Position numbers and translations under genes: made by a program. A stretch of 64,000 nt of DNA from contig CANQRG010000009.1 of the NCBI GenBank assembly GCA_947626165.1, positions 57,569 through 121,568 on the forward strand. Direction: 5' to 3'. A model generated the notes under the pieces. The model did no database searches. It saw nothing but the letters and a program-made list of their open reading frames with translations, and had not been told where the DNA came from. Below, piece by piece: positions 54,201-62,257 of the stretch (position 1 is the stretch's first letter; each line of letters starts with the position of its first letter). This DNA is from an uncultured Clostridia bacterium. GTDB lineage: Bacteria; Bacillota; Clostridia; Oscillospirales; Ruminococcaceae.

Positions 54201-54839
54201 TTAAAGATTTGCTTCTACAAGCGAAACAAGCTTTTCAATTTCTGCCTGTCTCAGCTTCATACTCACCGTGTTTACTATAAGCCTTGCTGAAATTGGCGCA
54301 ATATCTTCAATAATTTCAAGACCGTTTTCCTTTAGCGTCGTTCCAGTTTCAACAATATCTACAATACCATCGGATAGCTCCAAAAGTGGTGCCAACTCAA
54401 CTGAACCCTCTATCTTGACAATTTCCAGATCCATACCCTTAGCTTCAAAATACGCTCTTGCAACATTCGGATACTTAGTCGCTATCGTTTTGATGTCGTA
54501 ACCGCCGTAGAAGCCCGAACCCTTCTTTGCGGCAAGTGCAAATCTGCATCTGCCGAAGCCTAAGTCAACAAGCTCGAAAAACGAACCGCCCATTTCCATA
54601 ATTGTATCTTTCCCCACAACGCCCATATCACAGACGCCGTGCTCGACATATGTAATTACATCATTTGCCTTTGCAAGAACAACCTCTAAATTAGCGTCAG
54701 GAATGGGAAGTATCAGCTTTCTTCCCTTTTCTCGTACACTTGTGCAGTCAAAACCGATTTTCTCTAAAAGCCCGACTGTATCCTTTTCAAGCCTGCCCTT
54801 TGTCAGAGCAATTCTAATAGGTTTATTCATAATATACAT
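54201..54839 (-). CDS. hisG: ATP phosphoribosyltransferase HisG (short form)
   Basis: First committed step of histidine synthesis. 212 residues from ATG 54839 (a later ATG at 54830 is possible). PIRIALTKGRLEKDTVGLLEKIGF, HGVCDMGVVGKDTIME, the PRPP loop DGIVDIVETGTTLKENGLE. The short form lacks the C-terminal regulatory domain and needs HisZ, which is encoded directly upstream. Confidence 0.95.
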   Translation of the reverse strand: MYIMNKPIRIALTKGRLEKDTVGLLEKIGFDCTSVREKGRKLILPIPDANLEVVLAKANDVITYVEHGVCDMGVVGKDTIMEMGGSFFELVDLGFGRCRFALAAKKGSGFYGGYDIKTIATKYPNVARAYFEAKGMDLEIVKIEGSVELAPLLELSDGIVDIVETGTTLKENGLEIIEDIAPISARLIVNTVSMKLRQAEIEKLVSLVEANL

Positions 54840-54899
54840 CAATTTCCTTTCAAATTCAAGATGTCAAATGCAAGAACTATTCTAAATCAAAGTATCATC

Positions 54900-56096
54900 T
54901 TATAAATCAATTTCCTTAACCTCATTTGACACTGCATACAGCTTTGATATTCCCTTTTTCCGTGCGTATTCTATCGTTTCTTCAAGCGTTTCAAAAAGCG
55001 AATTCTCAACTGTCATTCCGCTTTTTGCTAGAGCATTTGAATACGCAACAGCTTTCAAAACATTTTCTTTCTCACCGAATACAATAGCGTCTGCAACCTT
55101 AGTTCTCGGCGCGTTATCGCTTTTAAGCAGCAGCGATGAAACTGCATTGACATTTATTCCAAAGCCTGTGGCGGCAGCGTCAAAACCAAATTCAGATATT
55201 AGCTTATTATAACGTCCGCCAGACAAAACAGGCTCGCCTATTCCCTCTAAATATCCTCTGAAAACTATTCCTGTGTAGTAATCTACTCTGTTTACCGTTC
55301 CTAGATCGACAATGATTTTGCCCTCATATCCCAGCTTTGACAGCGAATTATACACATACCTTAAATCAGAAAGCATTTTTTCTATCTTCTCATCAGAAAA
55401 CAGCTTTGATGCTCTCTCGAATACCTCTTCGCCGCCGAATAAACGAGGAAGCTGCTTTAGCGCTCTTGTAGCATCGTTATCGCTTATTCCGTCAAGTAAA
55501 TCATTAAGCGCAGGATAGTTCTTATTAGAAACCAGATATCTGATTTCCTCCGCTGTGTTTTCATCAATATCCAACTTGGAAATAAGCTCCTTGAAAAATC
55601 CTATTGTTCCAATTTCTAGACGGAATTTATCCTTTTCAAATGCTGTAAGCGTCTCCATTGCCGTAGACAATACCTCAAAATCCGCTTTCCTGGAATCTGA
55701 ACCGATAAGCTCAATACCTGCCTGAACAATTTCATCAGAATGACCTTTCAGCAAAACGTTATTCTCATACATCGTCTGTATGTAATACAATCTCAGCGGC
55801 ATTTCAGCGTCTTTAAGACGTGTGGCAACAAGCCTTGCAATCGGTATCGTTGAATCAGGGCGCATAGCAATAAGCCTCCCCTTTGAATCAACGAGCTTGT
55901 ATAACTGTTCCTGAGGTATAGACCTTGACCCTTTATTAAATACATCATAAAATTCAATTCCCGTTGTCACGACTTCGCTGTAACCGTGGGACTTAAAAAT
56001 CTCAGCAAAATTATTTTCAACAGCACGTCTTGACAAACATTCGTCAAATAACAAATCCTTAGTACCTTCAGGGGTTATCAAATCATATCTTTTCAT
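54900..56096 (-). CDS. hisZ: ATP phosphoribosyltransferase regulatory subunit HisZ
   Basis: 398-residue class II His-tRNA synthetase paralogue that completes the hetero-octameric HisG/HisZ enzyme and mediates His feedback. LITPEGTKDLLFDECLSRRAVENN, MRPDSTIPIARLVATRL, LYYIQTMYENN, and GGRYNKLISEFGFDAAATGFGINV. No anticodon-binding domain, as usual for HisZ. First gene of the operon. Confidence 0.95.
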   Translation of the reverse strand: MKRYDLITPEGTKDLLFDECLSRRAVENNFAEIFKSHGYSEVVTTGIEFYDVFNKGSRSIPQEQLYKLVDSKGRLIAMRPDSTIPIARLVATRLKDAEMPLRLYYIQTMYENNVLLKGHSDEIVQAGIELIGSDSRKADFEVLSTAMETLTAFEKDKFRLEIGTIGFFKELISKLDIDENTAEEIRYLVSNKNYPALNDLLDGISDNDATRALKQLPRLFGGEEVFERASKLFSDEKIEKMLSDLRYVYNSLSKLGYEGKIIVDLGTVNRVDYYTGIVFRGYLEGIGEPVLSGGRYNKLISEFGFDAAATGFGINVNAVSSLLLKSDNAPRTKVADAIVFGEKENVLKAVAYSNALAKSGMTVENSLFETLEETIEYARKKGISKLYAVSNEVKEIDL

Positions 56097-56144
56097 TTTT
56101 CACTCCGAAATAGTTATATATTTTTCTTACATCAGCTTATATTA

Positions 56145-56173
56145 TTTACTTTATCTTAGTAAAGTGATATCAC
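56145..56173. promoter_or_regulatory. Candidate operator in the his leader
   Basis: TTTACT-N7-AGTAAA inverted repeat followed by GTGATATCAC. TAGTAAA recurs at 56197 (in the promoter spacer) and 56224. Likely a repressor site for the his operon. Confidence 0.45.
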
Positions 56174-56187
56174 GCTAATCTAGTAGC

Positions 56188-56216
56188 ATAATATCATAGT
56201 AAAATCACTTTGTCAA
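56188..56216 (-). promoter_or_regulatory. his operon promoter
   Basis: Minus strand: TTGACA, 17 bases, TATTAT, with TTTACTA in the spacer. Transcription would begin near 56181, giving an 85-base leader before hisZ. No His T-box is seen. Confidence 0.85.
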
Positions 56217-56254
56217 TAAAGTTTAGTAAAATTCACAGTTAGTTTACATTTAGG

Positions 56255-56372
56255 AATTTGTAAAACCACGTTCAACGACAGGCTTATCAATTGATAATTG
56301 ACAATGGATAATGGATAATGGATAATGGATAATGGATAATGGATAATGGATAATTATCAGGAGCAAGACAAA
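56255..56372. repeat. Composite repeat, copy 7, with a 7-unit TGGATAA satellite
   Basis: CAACGACAGGCTTATCAATTGATAATTGACAA, then exactly seven copies of TGGATAA at 56305-56353, then TTATCAGGAGCAAGA. Exact repeats suggest replication slippage. No gene seen. Confidence 0.75.
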
Positions 56373-56400
56373 AGCGTTCGGAATTTTTCCGAACGCTTCT
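56370..56400. terminator. Terminator after engB
   Basis: AAAGCGTTCGGAATTTTTCCGAACGCTT with GTGTTTTT, near-identical to that after hisE. Ends the lon-engB unit on the minus strand. Confidence 0.85.
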
Positions 56401-56409
56401 GTGTTTTTA

Positions 56410-56997
56410 TCAATTAGCACTTACATCTTCAATTATCTCTTTTATTGTGTCTATGCCCTCGCCTGTCTGTGCAGAGCAAGGTATAACTGTTATATCATCA
56501 AAATATGGTATCTCGCTTTTGAAAGCCTCCAGTCTTTGCTTTTTCGCCGTTGGCTTGAGCTTATCGGCCTTCGTAAGCACAACAACAAACGGAAGCTCGT
56601 TTTCAACCATAAAATCTATCATCATAAGGTCGTCTTTTGAGGGCGCATGACGCATATCAATTAGTTGGAAAATTAAATCAATCCTTCTCGATTTGTCATT
56701 GAGATACCCCTCTATAAGACTAGCCCATCTTTTCTTTTCACCCTTAGAAACCTTAGCATAGCCGTATCCGGGTAAATCGACAATATAAATATTCTCAAAA
56801 CTGAAAAAGTTAATAGTAACCGTCTTTCCCGGCATAGAGCTTACCTTTGCTAACTGCTTTCGGTTGAATATTTTATTGATAAGCGAAGACTTACCGACAT
56901 TAGAACGCCCCGAAAAGGCTATCTCTATGCGTTCCGCTTTGGGTATCTGGTCAAGCCGACCGTATGATGTTTTAAATTCTACGTTGTTAAAATTCAA
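56410..56997 (-). CDS. engB: Ribosome biogenesis GTPase YsxC/EngB
   Basis: 195-residue GTPase in 50S assembly. G1 FSGRSNVGKSSLINKIF near 28-44, G3 VDLPGYGYAKVS, G4 VVLTKADKL, G5 CSAQTGEGID. Start TTG 56997; the SD AAAGGAGGAA is separated from it by the stem TGCCC-CAAG-GGGCA. Downstream of lon, as in Bacillus. Confidence 0.95.
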   Translation of the reverse strand: MNFNNVEFKTSYGRLDQIPKAERIEIAFSGRSNVGKSSLINKIFNRKQLAKVSSMPGKTVTINFFSFENIYIVDLPGYGYAKVSKGEKKRWASLIEGYLNDKSRRIDLIFQLIDMRHAPSKDDLMMIDFMVENELPFVVVLTKADKLKPTAKKQRLEAFKSEIPYFDDITVIPCSAQTGEGIDTIKEIIEDVSAN

Positions 56998-57030
56998 GTC
57001 TGTTTTCTGCCCCTTGGGGCATTCCTCCTT
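56998..57030 (-). promoter_or_regulatory. SD-hairpin-start element, engB
   Basis: Minus strand: AAGGAGGAA, TGCCCCAAGGGGCA, GAAAACAGAC, TTG. The hairpin flanks GGAGGAATGC and GGGGCAGAAA are identical to hisD. Confidence 0.6.
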
Positions 57031-57063
57031 TTATGTTATTAACCGTCATATGTATTTTTAATA

Positions 57064-59484
57064 CTAAACCGCAGCGGTGATACTCTCTTTTGACGTTTCA
57101 CCTGCAATCATACCAAGCGGAATTTTATCCTCGATTTCTTTAATATCCAACGCTGTTTCAAGAACATCGCTTATATTCTTTGCCAAAACAATTTCAACAG
57201 ATGATTTAACTGTCTCGTCGATCTCCTCAATATCCGCCTTGTTGTCATATGGTATTATTATTGTTTTGATTCCTGCTTTATAAGCTGCCATAGACTTTTC
57301 TCTTAAACCGCCTATAGGCAGAACCTTTCCCCTCAGGGTTATCTCACCCGTCATAGCGACAGAGCTTTTAACAGGAGTACCAGACAGTGCTGAAATCATA
57401 GCCGTAACCATAGTAACTCCCGCCGAAGGACCGTCCTTTGGCACTGCTCCCTCAGGTGCGTGAATATGCAGATCCTTAGTTTTATAAAATTCCTTATCAA
57501 TATTGAACTTATCAGCTACACTTCTGCAATAGCTTACTGCTATCTTAGCGCTTTCCTTCATAACGTCTCCGAGAGAGCCGGTAAGAGTTATCTCACCCTT
57601 TCCGTCAAGCACTAAAACCTCCATTGGCATAGTAACGCCGCCTACAGCCGTCCACGCAAGACCGTTTACTAAGCCTATCTCGCTTTCTTTTGCAACAAGG
57701 TCGGGAAGATACTTTTTAACACCTAGATACTCTTCGATATTGCTCTCTTTAAATGTGACCTTTTTAACGTCGTTTTCCACAATTTCTTTAGCTGCCTTTC
57801 TGCATAGAGAAGCAATACATCTTTCAAGCTTTCTGACACCTGCTTCCCTTGTATAGCTATCAACAAGAGTGTATATGCAGTCATCAGTGATTTTCATTTG
57901 CGCTGCTTTCATTCCATTAGCCTTTAGCTGTTTTGGAATAAGATGGCGCTTTGCAATATTAAACTTTTCCTCTCTGGTGTAGCTTGAAAGCTCAATAACC
58001 TCCATTCTGTCGAGCAAAGGCGCTTGAACAGTATTAAGGTTATTTGCCGTTGTGATAAAAAGAACATTCGACAAATCAAATGGCATTTCAATGTAGTGAT
58101 CTCTGAACTCTTTATTCTGTTCGCTGTCTAAAACCTCAAGCATTGCAGAAGACGGATCGCCTCTGAAATCATTGCTCATTTTATCTATCTCGTCTAAAAG
58201 CATTACCGGATTGTTAGTTCCTGCCTGTTTGAGCGCAGTTATAATTCTTCCCGGCATTGCACCAACATACGTTTTCCTGTGACCTCTTATATCAGATTCG
58301 TCCTTAACTCCTCCGAGCGATACTCTTACATACTGTCTGCCCAAAGCGTGAGCTATTGACCTGCCGATTGAAGTTTTGCCCACTCCCGGAGGTCCGGCAA
58401 GACATATGATCTGACCTTTAACATCAGGGTTAAGAGCCTTTACAGACAGAATTTCCAGTATTCTTTCCTTTACCTTTTTCAGACCGTAATGATCTGCGTC
58501 AAGAATTTTTCTTGCCTTCTCAATATTTGCTGTATCTTCAGTAGATTTATTCCAAGGGAGAGCCAAACAGGTATCAAGATAAGTTCTTATAACAACAGCC
58601 TCCTGAGAACCAGACGGCATTTTCTCAAGCCTTCTGACCTCTGCCATAAGTTTATCTTGACGCTCTTCGTCAAGATTTAGTTCGCATATTTTATTAGTAT
58701 ACGATTCAATGTCATCTTCTTCAGAGTCATCTCCAAGCTCAGAACGTATAACCTTTAGCTGTTCTCTGAGATAATATTCTCTTTGGTTTTCTTCTATATT
58801 CTGCGATACCTGAGACTGTATCTCTTTCTCAATAGATAACACCTCAAGCTCGTTTGACAACATGCTGATAAGCTGTGTAAGCTTTTCACCTACGGTTTTT
58901 ATTTCCAAAAGCATCTGCTTATATTCAGCCGAAATGGATATATTGAAAACTACAGATTCAAACAAATCCTTTGGCGTCTGTGCAGAATACACCGAAGCTA
59001 AAATCTCCTTTGGCATTCTCGGAACATTTTCAGCATACTCTCTAAAGGTTCGTTTTACCTCTCTCATTACAGCTTGAAGCTCATAATCGTCCAAAGGTTC
59101 TCTGGAATATGTAGGAAGCCTTTTAACCTGTGCCTCTAAATATCCATTCTCGCAGAGATAAATATTTTGCGCTTTTGCTTTGTAAAGTCCCTCAACCAAT
59201 ACTCTTGAATATCCCTCAGGAGTTTTTATTATCTGTTTTATTTCGGCTATTACACCGGTTTTATACAAATCTTTAAAATCAGGCTTATCTACAATCAAAT
59301 CCTTCTGAGTAGTCAGAAAAACCATTCTGTCATTATCCAGCGCCGCCTTTAAGGCAAGAACTGACCTAGATCGAGCTACGTCAAAATGCATTACCATATT
59401 TGGAAACAATACGATATCTCTCATAGCTACACAAGGCATTATCTGTATATTTTTTGTGTTTGACGTTTTTATTTTCTCATTCAT
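57064..59484 (-). CDS. lon: ATP-dependent protease Lon (LonA)
   Basis: 806 residues. N-terminal LAN domain (MPCVAMRDIVLFPNMVMHFDVAR), AAA+ with GPPGVGKTSIGRSIAHALGR near 365, LLDEIDKMSNDFRGDPSSAMLEVLD, then the Ser-Lys protease with catalytic Ser in PKDGPSAGVTMVTA near 690 and Lys in RGKVLPIGGLREKSMAA. Complete. A TTGCAA-N17-TATAAT promoter is present; no CIRCE or CtsR site seen. Confidence 0.97.
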   Translation of the reverse strand: MNEKIKTSNTKNIQIMPCVAMRDIVLFPNMVMHFDVARSRSVLALKAALDNDRMVFLTTQKDLIVDKPDFKDLYKTGVIAEIKQIIKTPEGYSRVLVEGLYKAKAQNIYLCENGYLEAQVKRLPTYSREPLDDYELQAVMREVKRTFREYAENVPRMPKEILASVYSAQTPKDLFESVVFNISISAEYKQMLLEIKTVGEKLTQLISMLSNELEVLSIEKEIQSQVSQNIEENQREYYLREQLKVIRSELGDDSEEDDIESYTNKICELNLDEERQDKLMAEVRRLEKMPSGSQEAVVIRTYLDTCLALPWNKSTEDTANIEKARKILDADHYGLKKVKERILEILSVKALNPDVKGQIICLAGPPGVGKTSIGRSIAHALGRQYVRVSLGGVKDESDIRGHRKTYVGAMPGRIITALKQAGTNNPVMLLDEIDKMSNDFRGDPSSAMLEVLDSEQNKEFRDHYIEMPFDLSNVLFITTANNLNTVQAPLLDRMEVIELSSYTREEKFNIAKRHLIPKQLKANGMKAAQMKITDDCIYTLVDSYTREAGVRKLERCIASLCRKAAKEIVENDVKKVTFKESNIEEYLGVKKYLPDLVAKESEIGLVNGLAWTAVGGVTMPMEVLVLDGKGEITLTGSLGDVMKESAKIAVSYCRSVADKFNIDKEFYKTKDLHIHAPEGAVPKDGPSAGVTMVTAMISALSGTPVKSSVAMTGEITLRGKVLPIGGLREKSMAAYKAGIKTIIIPYDNKADIEEIDETVKSSVEIVLAKNISDVLETALDIKEIEDKIPLGMIAGETSKESITAAV

Positions 59485-59581
59485 TATATGTATGTTCCTT
59501 TCTTTCTATTTAAACTGTATGTCATTGATCATGTAAACTTCCAAGAATGTAAACATTGTATCAGCACTTACGATTAAGGTT

Positions 59582-59610
59582 ATTATAACAGTATTCGCAG
59601 ATTTTTGCAA
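59582..59610 (-). promoter_or_regulatory. lon promoter
   Basis: Minus strand: TTGCAA, 17 bases, TATAAT, about 98 bases before the lon start. Confidence 0.8.
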
Positions 59611-59810
59611 CAGGAATTATATTCTTGTCAATGGAAAGTGCGTTGATAATGAAATCACTTGAATAAGCCATTTGAAACAGGTAAGGAAAGGAGATCATAT
59701 GTGCCTGATTTTTTCAAATATTTGGTTGGTGATAGTTCGAGTCCTTACAGTTCCGTAAATTTCCCCAAAACGATCGATGAAACTACCTTTTGAAATTTTA
59801 TTCAAAAATG
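59611..59810. other. Spacer between lon promoter and tRNA-Pro
   Basis: About 200 bases with no supported gene. AAAGGAGATCAT precedes a 19-codon frame (ATG at 59699), and GATAGTTCGAGTCC resembles a tRNA T-arm without pairing partners. Neither is convincing. Confidence 0.4.
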
Positions 59811-59839
59811 CAAAAAAGTCCCGAAAATACGGGACTTTT
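59811..59839 (-). terminator. Terminator after tRNA-Pro
   Basis: AAAGTCCCG-AAAATA-CGGGACTTT; on the minus strand it is followed by TTTTTTG. Confidence 0.85.
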
Positions 59840-59868
59840 CATAGGCGATCGATTTTACTACCCTTTCA

Positions 59869-59944
59869 TGGTCGGAGTAACAAGACTTGAACTTGCGACC
59901 TCTTGACCCCCAGTCAAGCGCGCTACCACCTGCGCCATACCCCG
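59869..59944 (-). tRNA. tRNA-Pro (GGG)
   Basis: Minus strand cloverleaf: acceptor CGGGGTA/TACTCCG (one G-T pair), D arm GCGCAGGTGGTAGCGC, anticodon arm CTTGA-CTGGGGG-TCAAG giving anticodon GGG, T arm GCAAG-TTCAAGT-CTTGT, discriminator A and encoded CCA. A terminator follows at 59811-59839. It reads CCC/CCU codons. Confidence 0.93.
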
Positions 59945-60043
59945 ATAAAATAATTATACATCATTTCTTATCATTTGTCCAGCACAAAATAAAATTTTTT
60001 CAGCCTTATTAATCTACAAAATTATTAAATTGACTACCCCAGC

Positions 60044-60901
60044 TCACTTATCAATAGCTATAAATGGTATCTCCATCTCATCTTTTGTAAGCCCTGCGTG
60101 TACTCCTATAAACTTGTTATCTTTATTATAAATTGTTAGATCACTCACCGCAATAGCAATGTAATCTCCTAGCATTTCATTGAAACGCTTGTGATTTTCA
60201 CCACCGCCAAATAGCTCTTTAGCAATTACCTCTTCTTTGCAAAGCAGAATAAACTTGTCTCCAAAATGCTTATTGAATGCTTCTTCAAACTGATTTTCCA
60301 TTCCTTTTTTAACAAATAAATTCAATGTTCTTGGCTCAATTGACGGTATTCGTATGAGACATTCCATAACATCAGGATAGTCGGTTATAACTACACCGTC
60401 AGAATCTATAAGTCCATGATCTGCTGTGATAATAAGAAGAGTATCGCTTAAATCTTTTGACAGCTCCTTAGTCTGACGCTCAAGCTCACGCAAAATGCTC
60501 TTGCTCTTTTTTGAAAAACAACCCGTTCTGTGCATTATGCTGTCAGGCTCGTTCCAGTACGCATAGATATATTTCCTGCCATCCAAACTGCAAAGATGTT
60601 TTATTCTCTTACATATATCACTGAAACTCTGCGGATAAGGCTCACTAAATGGAGTTACCTCATACGATATACCTCCTGCCTCTTTTATCCTGTCCGCAAC
60701 ACGCAAATATGGGCAATATGTCCAAGCTGCATTGAATTCAGCAGCTTGATTGCCGTTTGTATCTGTGTTGTTGAATACCGTAACATTCTTGTCAAGCTCT
60801 TTGTAGTAGCATTCCCAGCCGAGCCAGCTATGCTGATTCGGGAACAGCCCGCTGTCAATAGACGTGGTAGCAGAAACTGTCGTTGGAGGGAAAACAGATG
60901 T
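60044..60901 (-). pseudogene. Alkaline-phosphatase-superfamily gene, 5' truncated
   Basis: Homologous to type I phosphodiesterase/nucleotide pyrophosphatase proteins. The ORF track starts at a TTG (60706), but family sequence continues upstream in frame: TSVFPPTTVSATTSIDSG (the nucleophile Thr region), FPNQHSWLGWECYYKELD. It is then cut by TAA at 60902-60904, beyond which there is no similarity. The metal sites YAYWNEPDSIMHRTG and TADHGLIDSDG remain, but the first part with its metal-binding Asp is missing. The break coincides with the left end of the GC-richer block. It may still give a short product, but is probably inactive. Confidence 0.75.
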
Positions 60902-60975
60902 TTATTTCAGTTAAGGATACAACACAGACAATCCACGCTTACAAATACCAAAAAGTCTTCTCCGGTGCTGCTTGA
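60898..60975 (+). CDS. Possible 25-codon leader ORF before a terminator
   Basis: ATG with GGAGGG eight bases upstream encodes FISVKDTTQTIHAYKYQKVF and four more residues, and its stop lies in the loop of the terminator at 60957. This layout resembles an attenuator leader. However, the SD sequence is also antisense to the phosphatase remnant, so it may be accidental, or the 25 codons may be the end of a lost gene. Confidence 0.25.
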   Translation: MFISVKDTTQTIHAYKYQKVFSGAA

Positions 60976-60991
60976 ATCGGAGAAGTTTTTT
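60957..60991 (+). terminator. Terminator at the island left end
   Basis: CTTCTCCG, 13-nt loop, CGGAGAAG, TTTTTT. A strong + strand intrinsic terminator 100 bases upstream of the HTH-LysR pair. Confidence 0.88.
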
Positions 60992-61091
60992 GCTGTTCAC
61001 ACATTCATCAAATTTTCGTCACCGCAATTGTCTTGAAAAAGTTCGTTTAACCGCATATAATGACAATGATGAATGGAAGGGATGGTTTATC

Positions 61092-61298
61092 ATGCTCAAT
61101 GTGATTTCTGCAAAAGAAGCTGCGGAAAAATGGCAGATTTCCGAACGACGGGTTCAGAGACTGTGCGAAAGCGGCAGAGTCGAAGGTGTAAAGCGTTTTG
61201 GGCACTCGTGGATGATCCCCGCAGATGCAGAAAAGCCTTTCGATTTAAGATGTAAGAACCGACAGAACGGAGAAAATAATCATGCTGAAACAGATTAA
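61092..61298 (+). CDS. Small HTH (MerR/excisionase-like) DNA-binding protein
   Basis: 68 residues from ATG 61092 (AAGGGATGGTTTATC). NVISAKEAAEKWQISERRVQRLCESGRVEGVKRFGHSWMIPADAEKP is a winged helix of the HTH_17 type, as in excisionases and helix-only regulators. No effector domain. It overlaps the LysR gene by 17 bases. It could regulate the LysR gene or be the remnant of an integrative element; no integrase is visible. Confidence 0.83.
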   Translation: MLNVISAKEAAEKWQISERRVQRLCESGRVEGVKRFGHSWMIPADAEKPFDLRCKNRQNGENNHAETD

Positions 61299-62172
61299 AT
61301 ACTTTCAAGCCGTCGTTCGGGCTGGCAGCTTCAGCGAGGCGGCGGAACAATGTTACATATCGCAGTCCGCAATTTCTCAGCAGGTTCAGACCTTGGAACG
61401 GGAGTTGGGTGTAACGCTGCTAAAACGGGAAAACCGACGTTTCTCCCTGACACCTGCCGGAGAGCATTTCTATCGGCAAAGCCTTCTGCTGATGGCGGAT
61501 TTTGACCGATTGTGCAAAGAAACAAAAAGGATCGCACAGGGAGAGGATTTTGTCCTGCGTATCGGATATATCAAAGGATACGGCGGCGAGGAATTTCAGC
61601 GGGCGGTAGTGGAATTTACGGCAAAGTACCCCGATATTCCCATTGATATGAAAAACGGCAATCACGAGGACCTGTATGAACTGCTGCGTTTTAATCAGGT
61701 AGACTTAGTGCTGAACGATCAGAGACGTGCTTTTTCAGACGAGTATGTTAATACCGTTCTGACCGTCATAAGCTGTCATATTGAAATCTCCATCAGAAAT
61801 CCCATAGCCGGTCTGGAGTATGTCAACGTGGGCGACTTGCGGAACACCCCCTGTATTTTAGTCGCATCAAAGGAACAGCAGGAGAACGAGCAGTCCTATT
61901 ATCACGAAATATACGGGATCGAGAGCAAATTTCTATTTGCCGAAAATCTGGAGGAAGCGCGGCTGATGGTCGTGAGCGGGAAAGGTTTTCTCCCCATCGA
62001 GGGAGGCGAAGCGCCTACACAGTTTGCCGAGACGATTGCCAGACGGCCGCTTTGCCGAAACGGAAAGCCGATCAGCCGCAATTACTGCGCTTTCTGGAAG
62101 GCCGACAACTCCGGCTATTATATCGAGGAATTTGCCGAGATTTTGAAGGCACAATTTGCAAAACAAAAGTAG
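61282..62172 (+). CDS. LysR-family transcriptional regulator
   Basis: 296 residues: HTH MLKQIKYFQAVVRAGSFSEAAEQCYISQSAISQQVQTLERELGV, then LLKRENRRFSLTPAGEHFYRQ, and a substrate-binding domain (about 90-290) with LRIGYIKGYGGEEF and VSGKGFLPIEGG. Convergent with the sirtuin operon. LysR proteins usually act on a divergent or nearby operon in response to a small molecule; the ligand is unknown. G+C-rich compared with the left of the window. Confidence 0.92.
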   Translation: MLKQIKYFQAVVRAGSFSEAAEQCYISQSAISQQVQTLERELGVTLLKRENRRFSLTPAGEHFYRQSLLLMADFDRLCKETKRIAQGEDFVLRIGYIKGYGGEEFQRAVVEFTAKYPDIPIDMKNGNHEDLYELLRFNQVDLVLNDQRRAFSDEYVNTVLTVISCHIEISIRNPIAGLEYVNVGDLRNTPCILVASKEQQENEQSYYHEIYGIESKFLFAENLEEARLMVVSGKGFLPIEGGEAPTQFAETIARRPLCRNGKPISRNYCAFWKADNSGYYIEEFAEILKAQFAKQK

Positions 62173-62188
62173 GTGTTCTGCCTAACAG

Positions 62189-62236
62189 AAAAGGCATATC
62201 CGTCACTATTGCATCGAGTGACGGATATGCCTTTTT
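62189..62236. terminator. Bidirectional terminator LysR gene / sirtuin operon
   Basis: GGCATATCCGTCACT pairs perfectly with AGTGACGGATATGCC (15 bp, 9-nt loop), with AAAA before and TTTTT after. Confidence 0.92.
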
Positions 62237-62257
62237 AATTATCATTGATTGATATGA

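Noticed and set aside
56101-56254. Histidine T-box in the his leader
   Set aside because: The leader is about 85 bases from the best promoter and has no TGGNACCGCG-like T-box sequence.
59699-59775. tRNA fragment or small ORF near the lon promoter
   Set aside because: GATAGTTCGAGTCC looks like a T-arm, but the stems do not pair and no acceptor is present. The 19-codon frame has no similarity.
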